A stretch of 8,202 bases of DNA. Origin: Alphaproteobacteria bacterium (GTDB lineage: Bacteria; Pseudomonadota; Alphaproteobacteria; Caulobacterales; Maricaulaceae). The position numbers were made by a program, and so were the translations under genes. The notes beneath the pieces are model-generated. The model made no database searches, was not told the DNA's origin, and worked only from the letters and a program-made list of their open reading frames with translations. Where the stretch lies: assembly GCA_030428405.1 (NCBI GenBank), contig JAUIEH010000101.1:1-8202 (forward strand), written 5' to 3'. Each line of letters begins with the position of its first letter. The first letter of the stretch is position 1. Below are positions 6,596 through 8,202 of the stretch, piece by piece.

Positions 6596-8202
6596 TCACG
6601 GCCCGAAGATGAAGTCGTCCTGATCGAGGTCGGCCGCAGCGATCCCGTCGAGGAAGATCGAGTCCCCGCCGATCGATATGGTCGCGCCGAGCAGGCCGTT
6701 GTCCTGGATCTGAATGGCGCCGCCAATGTCGCCGGCATCCAGTCCGAAGGACGAGATGTCGAGCTGATCGCGCGCGCCGCCATTCGTATCCCAGCCGATG
6801 ACGGAGTCGCTGCCGAAACCAGCGCTGAGGACGATGACGTCATTGCCTTGCGACGTGTTGTACACGTCGTTTCCGGCGCCGCCGTCGAGAATGTCGGCTC
6901 CACCGCCGCCATTCAGATTGTCAGCGCCGCCGCCGCCGAACAGCTGGTCGGCCTGACCGCCGCCATTCAGGATGTCAGCGCCGCCGCCGCCATTAATGAT
7001 GTCGGAGCCGGCATTGCCGTTGATCGTATCGGCGCCGTTGTCGCCGTCGATGACGTCGTTGCCGCCGCCGCCGGAGATGACGTCATTGCCGCCGCCGCCG
7101 GAGATGGTGTCATTGCCGCTCGACCCGGCGATGACGTCTGCGCCGCCATTGCCGTTGATGATGTCGTCATCGGCGCCGCCATTGATGTCGTCCGCGCCGC
7201 CGCCGCCATTGATCGTGTCATTGCCGCTGCCGCCGCTGAGAATGTCAGCGCCCGCACCGCCGATGATCGTATCGTCGCCGCCACCGCCGAGAATGTTGTC
7301 GATGCCGCCGTCGCCGTCGAGCAGGTCGTTGCCGCCGCGTCCGAGCAGGAAGTCGTCGCCCGCGAGACCGGCGATCGAGTCGTTGCCGCCGAGACCGTCG
7401 ATCTCATCACTGTCGAGCGTGCCGACGAGATTGTCGTCGCCATTCGTGCCGACGATGAGATTGCGCACGAGTTCGGTCGGCGCCGAGAACACCGATTCGA
7501 TGACGCCGTTATCGTCCTTGAACGTTGCTTTCACGCGAAGCCGCAAACCGAGCAGGTCAGGCGTCACTTCAAAGGTCGTGCCCGTCACCGGAACCGGATT
7601 GCCGCCGGCGGCGTCAATCGCTTCAAGGATGATGTCCTCGAACACGCCCGTGCCCGGATCGGCTTCGAACTGCCAGGTGAACGCCACGGTGCCGCTGATC
7701 GCGCCCGTCGGGTTGGTCGGCGAAACATTGTCCGGATCGGTGACGCCGGCGATGGACGCCGTAAGCGTCTGGCCGGTGCCCGGCGTCGTGTCGTCGATCG
7801 ACGGCGCGCCTTCAGGCGCCTGGTTCAGGCCCTCTGCGCCGGCGACGATGATCGTCTGATCTGCGAAGACGAGGCGTTCAATATTGCGCAGACGGTCGGT
7901 GCCGTCGACGCCCGCGCCCGCACCGGCGTTCGGGTCATTGTGGATGACGGTGATGAAGCCGTCTCCGTCCAGATCCTCGCCGAAGCCTTCGACCGTGTAG
8001 TTGGCGAGCACGTCGGAGAATTCCGCCGTATCGAAATCAGTCGCCGACGAACCGTCGAGAATCTCGCGGACGATGTGAATGTCGCCGGGATTGACCAGGC
8101 GGCTGAACACCGCCTCGGCGAGCGTCATGTCCTCGCCGCCGATATTGATCATGCCCTGCATTTCCTGGGTCGTTGCAATCTCAGTGTCCGTGCCGGCGGC
8201 AT
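6596..8202 (-). CDS. RTX-type exoprotein, C-terminal part (RTX protein 2, truncated at the window edge), probable T1SS substrate
   Basis: The frame is open from the window's right edge to a TGA at 6598-6596; the ATG at 8161 is internal and not the start, as 13 more codons are open upstream. About 534 residues are visible. First comes a segment with DGSSATDFDTAEFSDVLANY and GTDRLRNIERLVFADQTI, a repeat type often seen in large alphaproteobacterial RTX proteins, including those carrying an animal-type haem peroxidase domain. A 120-residue beta-rich Ig-like/cadherin-like region follows (7820-7460 approximately, APSIDDTTPGTGQTL to VFSAPTELV). Then come 22 uninterrupted RTX nonapeptides and a C-terminal region with ISIGGDSIFLDGI ending DDFIFGP, a T1SS signal closely resembling that of RTX protein 1. 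The missing upstream part may hold an enzymatic domain; a haem peroxidase is a guess from architecture. A giant adhesin is the alternative. Confidence 0.88.
   Translation of the reverse strand, partial: AAGTDTEIATTQEMQGMINIGGEDMTLAEAVFSRLVNPGDIHIVREILDGSSATDFDTAEFSDVLANYTVEGFGEDLDGDGFITVIHNDPNAGAGAGVDGTDRLRNIERLVFADQTIIVAGAEGLNQAPEGAPSIDDTTPGTGQTLTASIAGVTDPDNVSPTNPTGAISGTVAFTWQFEADPGTGVFEDIILEAIDAAGGNPVPVTGTTFEVTPDLLGLRLRVKATFKDDNGVIESVFSAPTELVRNLIVGTNGDDNLVGTLDSDEIDGLGGNDSIAGLAGDDFLLGRGGNDLLDGDGGIDNILGGGGDDTIIGGAGADILSGGSGNDTINGGGGADDINGGADDDIINGNGGADVIAGSSGNDTISGGGGNDVISGGGGNDVIDGDNGADTINGNAGSDIINGGGGADILNGGGQADQLFGGGGADNLNGGGGADILDGGAGNDVYNTSQGNDVIVLSAGFGSDSVIGWDTNGGARDQLDISSFGLDAGDIGGAIQIQDNGLLGATISIGGDSIFLDGIAAADLDQDDFIFGP
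6857..7450 (-). repeat. RTX nonapeptide array of RTX protein 2 (22 units of 27 bp)
   Basis: Twenty-two 9-residue units follow each other in exact register, for example GGGGNDVIS, GGGGADILN and GGSGNDTIN. The units are Asn- and Gly-rich, unlike the Glu/Lys-containing units of RTX protein 1. At DNA level two neighbouring 27-mers (7049-7075 and 7076-7102) differ at a single base. Confidence 0.9.

Noticed and set aside
4248..7450. Possible CRISPR array or non-coding satellite because of the regular short repeats
   Set aside because: The period is 27 bp throughout with no distinct spacer/repeat alternation, the unit varies at synonymous positions, and the repeats translate as RTX nonapeptides in one open frame.
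6972..7859. Plus-strand frame rich in Pro/Ser over the RTX protein 2 array
   Set aside because: The Pro/Ser repeats are the reverse-complement reading of Gly/Asp codons of the nonapeptide array.

Overview
The window is GC-rich with compact genes and strongly GC-biased third codon positions. Its two RTX-type exoproteins end in the DDFI-type C-terminus common in alphaproteobacteria, and the type I exporter is of the PrtD/HlyD type. Together these suggest an alphaproteobacterium, possibly marine or rhizobial in lifestyle. That placement is inference; no marker gene is present to fix it.

Layout, left to right. (1) Bases 1-455, plus strand: the 3' part of a gene that looks like the minor pseudopilin GspJ of a type II secretion system. 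(2) A 24-base convergent gap. (3) Bases 480-3770, minus strand: a tightly coupled pair encoding the inner-membrane half of a type I secretion system (T1SS), read as ABC permease/ATPase first and then the HlyD-family periplasmic adaptor, with only 3 bases between them. (4) Bases 3771-4016: an intergenic region holding a perfect 13-bp palindrome upstream of the transporter pair and an 11-bp stem-loop 49 nt behind the preceding gene. (5) Bases 4017-6476, minus strand: a complete 819-residue acidic RTX protein with 46 glycine/aspartate nonapeptides in three blocks. (6) Bases 6477-6595: a short gap with a strong 13-bp hairpin that overlaps a competing 7-bp hairpin. (7) Bases 6596-8202, minus strand: the C-terminal part of a second, larger RTX protein, truncated by the window edge, with an Ig-like/cadherin-like segment, 22 nonapeptides and the same kind of C-terminal secretion signal.

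Read on the minus strand the order is RTX protein 2, RTX protein 1, ABC exporter, adaptor. This is a classic 'substrates next to their exporter' cassette. The nonapeptides would bind calcium outside the cell and drive folding after export, the C-terminal beta segments would be recognised by the ABC protein, and the adaptor would bridge to a TolC-like outer-membrane channel that is not in this window. I see no CRISPR array, tRNA, rRNA, insertion sequence or phage gene. Most of the content is a recognisable T1SS/RTX locus. The least explained parts are the N-terminal 240 residues of RTX protein 1, the intergenic secondary structures and the LSLGQ signature motif of the ABC protein.
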